Positions 33,271-34,313 of a stretch of 34,313 nt of DNA are shown one piece after another. Both the position numbers and the translations under genes were made by a program. This DNA comes from Mycobacterium simiae (GTDB lineage Bacteria > Actinomycetota > Actinomycetes > Mycobacteriales > Mycobacteriaceae): positions 1-34,313 of the forward strand of contig NZ_VTZN01000037.1 in NCBI RefSeq assembly GCF_008370645.1, in the 5' to 3' direction. The notes beneath the pieces are model-generated. The model saw only the letters and a program-made list of their open reading frames with translations. It did not search any database and was not told the DNA's origin. Positions within the stretch are counted from its first letter, which is position 1. Each line of letters begins with the position of its first letter.

Positions 33271-33642
33271 ATGTGTACTCGCGTCAAACCGGCCGCACAA
33301 ATCTGGTGCTCGTTTTGCGGGAAGTCCAACACTGAGGTGGACAAGCTGGTGGCGGGTCCCGGCGTGCACATCTGCAACGAATGCGTCGCGGTCGCCGACG
33401 GGATCATGGAAAAGCACGCAGACAAGCCGGCGCAGCTTCGGCTACCGGTGTGGGAGTCGATGACCGACAAGCAGATGCTCAGCCATATCCCTCGCATGGC
33501 GATTGTGGCTCGGCAAGTCGAAACCGATCTGCGATCTTGGGTCCTGGAGCTTCGTCGCCGTGGCGTGACCTGGTCCGCAATCGGTAGGGCGCTTGGTATC
33601 GCCCGACAGTCCGCATGGGAGCGATTCTCCGGCGACGGCTAA
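33271..33642 (+). CDS. ClpX-type zinc-finger protein with C-terminal helix-turn-helix
   Basis: A 123-residue protein. Residues about 12-40 form a C4 zinc-binding domain of the ClpX N-terminal type (WCSFCGKS and HICNECV, with [10 protein letters not shown] almost identical to ClpX). No AAA+ ATPase follows. Instead residues about 75-123 form a helical region ending in [20 protein letters not shown], a convincing helix-turn-helix. It is therefore a small DNA-binding protein or adaptor rather than a ClpX fragment. ATG 33271 is set by AAAGGAG at 33259-33265. The frame from 33220 would run through the palindromes. Autoregulation through them is plausible, and lipM on the other side could be a second target. 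Confidence 0.78.
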   Translation: MCTRVKPAAQIWCSFCGKSNTEVDKLVAGPGVHICNECVAVADGIMEKHADKPAQLRLPVWESMTDKQMLSHIPRMAIVARQVETDLRSWVLELRRRGVTWSAIGRALGIARQSAWERFSGDG

Positions 33643-33981
33643 GACCACGCGGGCAAGAGGCTCGAGACGGGGTTGGACAAGCAAGCCACCCAGCGTGCTT
33701 CCCGATACTTGGCTGACGCTCAACACCTTTTCGGCGGCGGCCGGGTCGTGGGGTCGTTGTGATTACCTGCCCGCGACTACTCTGGTTGTCGCCAATAGTT
33801 GGGCACAGCGTGCAATGCTTCGGCCGCAGACATGTTGTGTGTGCGCTGGCCCGTGACCTCGCTGAGCGCCAGGGCGTTGCGAAACCCCGCACGGTTAATC
33901 CATTCAGCCCCTTGGCAGTAGCGGCGTTGGTCCGGCGCAGGGCTGTCTATGCAGCGCGCCGATTGCGCACCAACCCGCGAG
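33643..33981. other. 339-base stretch without a recognisable gene
   Basis: Lies between the convergent zinc-finger/HTH and ferredoxin genes. Open frames exist on both strands but none has a ribosome site, a family resemblance or a plausible protein composition. I see no hairpin with a T tract, repeat or RNA gene in it. Confidence 0.5.
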
Positions 33982-34311
33982 TTACGCTTCCGCCTTGGTG
34001 GGCATGCACTTCACTGCGTCCGGGTCATTTTCGGTCATGCCGATTTTCGAGGCGCCCGCAGGTGATCCGAGCTCGGCGAAGAAGTCGGCGTTGATCTGGC
34101 TGTACTCGCTCCACTCGCCGGGCAAATCGTCCTCATAGTAGATGGACTCCACGGGGCACACCGGTTCGCACGCGCCGCAGTCGACGCATTCGTCAGGGTG
34201 GATGTAGAGCATCCGGGCGCCCTCGTAGATGCAGTCGACGGGGCATTCCTCGATGCACGCCTTGTCTTTGATGTCGATGCAGGGCTCGGCGATCACGTAT
34301 GCCACTGACAC
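33982..34311 (-). CDS. fdxC: 7Fe ferredoxin, FdxC type ([3Fe-4S][4Fe-4S])
   Basis: A ferredoxin of about 107-109 residues. The cysteines are arranged for two clusters: C11, C19, C23, C27 in the first half (KACIEECPVDCIYEG) and C42, C45, C48, C52 in PDECVDCGACEPVCPVE. The text IAEPC-DIKDKACIEECPVDC, IHPDECVDCGACEPVCPVE and NADFFAELGSP matches FdxC (Rv1177) far better than the DosR-regulon FdxA (Rv2007c), which ends quite differently. It is a cytosolic low-potential electron carrier, for example to cytochromes P450 or oxidoreductases. GTG at 34311 or GTG at 34305 may be the start; the window ends two bases upstream, so ribosome site and promoter cannot be seen and the N-terminus could extend. 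Confidence 0.88.
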   Translation of the reverse strand: MSVAYVIAEPCIDIKDKACIEECPVDCIYEGARMLYIHPDECVDCGACEPVCPVESIYYEDDLPGEWSEYSQINADFFAELGSPAGASKIGMTENDPDAVKCMPTKAEA

Positions 34312-34313
34312 TT

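Noticed and set aside
33479..33892. 137-codon minus-strand frame across the zinc-finger gene end
   Set aside because: Arginine/proline-rich shadow without start signals. The remainder of the gap shows no coding pattern.
33982..34311. Assigning the ferredoxin to DosR-regulon FdxA
   Set aside because: The second half (NADFFAELGSP and following) matches FdxC and lacks the long FdxA-type C-terminus.

Overview
The window is high-GC actinobacterial DNA with mycobacterial gene content: a DevR/DevS (DosR/DosS) type hypoxia system, universal stress proteins, an Acg-type nitroreductase, and close relatives of M. tuberculosis SseB, YjcE, LipM and FdxC. Start signals also fit, with TANNNT -10 boxes and several probable leaderless genes. 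I read it as a slow-growing Mycobacterium related to, but not identical with, the M. tuberculosis complex. The species is not fixed by what I can see.

Layout. (1) 1-9.4 kb is a dormancy-type cluster: devR, devS, a convergent universal stress protein, a second universal stress protein with a kinase/P-loop protein, then an acg-like gene followed by two coupled ketoacyl-synthase-III-like genes. Three candidate DevR boxes share nearly the same spacing to a TAG-type -10 element, so the cluster probably feeds back under its own regulator. (2) 9.4-12.3 kb is a decay zone: a frameshifted cyclase/TPR-family remnant, a truncated DoxX-like fragment and a half-length flavin-dependent oxygenase, mixed with an intact methyltransferase and an SRPBCC protein. 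(3) 12.3-15.1 kb holds a PadR regulator divergent from a membrane protein, with an obvious operator, and a MalY/PatB-type aminotransferase. (4) 15.1-16.3 kb has a TnpB-like remnant, a hexamer tandem repeat and a VapBC toxin-antitoxin pair. (5) 16.5-22.9 kb, all on the minus strand, has sseB, a threonine dehydratase and a 1291-residue protein joining FGGY kinase, 2-hydroxyacid dehydrogenase, SCP2-like and class II aldolase domains. (6) 23-30 kb has a small exported protein, a TetR/SnoaL pair with a palindromic operator, and a minus-strand run of a DUF5685-like Cys-rich-tailed protein, a Na+/H+ antiporter and an FAD monooxygenase, then a chagasin-like lipoprotein. (7) 30-34.3 kb has a DsbA-fold protein, a lipM/tocopherol-cyclase-like operon, a ClpX-type zinc-finger/HTH protein and a FdxC-type ferredoxin at the edge.

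From memory of H37Rv, the aminotransferase, sseB, yjcE, the DsbA-like gene and lipM match Rv2294, Rv2291, Rv2287, Rv2286c and Rv2284 in inverted order and consistent strand. The fusion protein, threonine dehydratase, VapBC, monooxygenase/TetR and DUF5685/lipoprotein genes then look like material inserted into, or lost from, that backbone. A 63-bp imperfect palindrome occurs three times between genes. No rRNA, tRNA or CRISPR array was seen.
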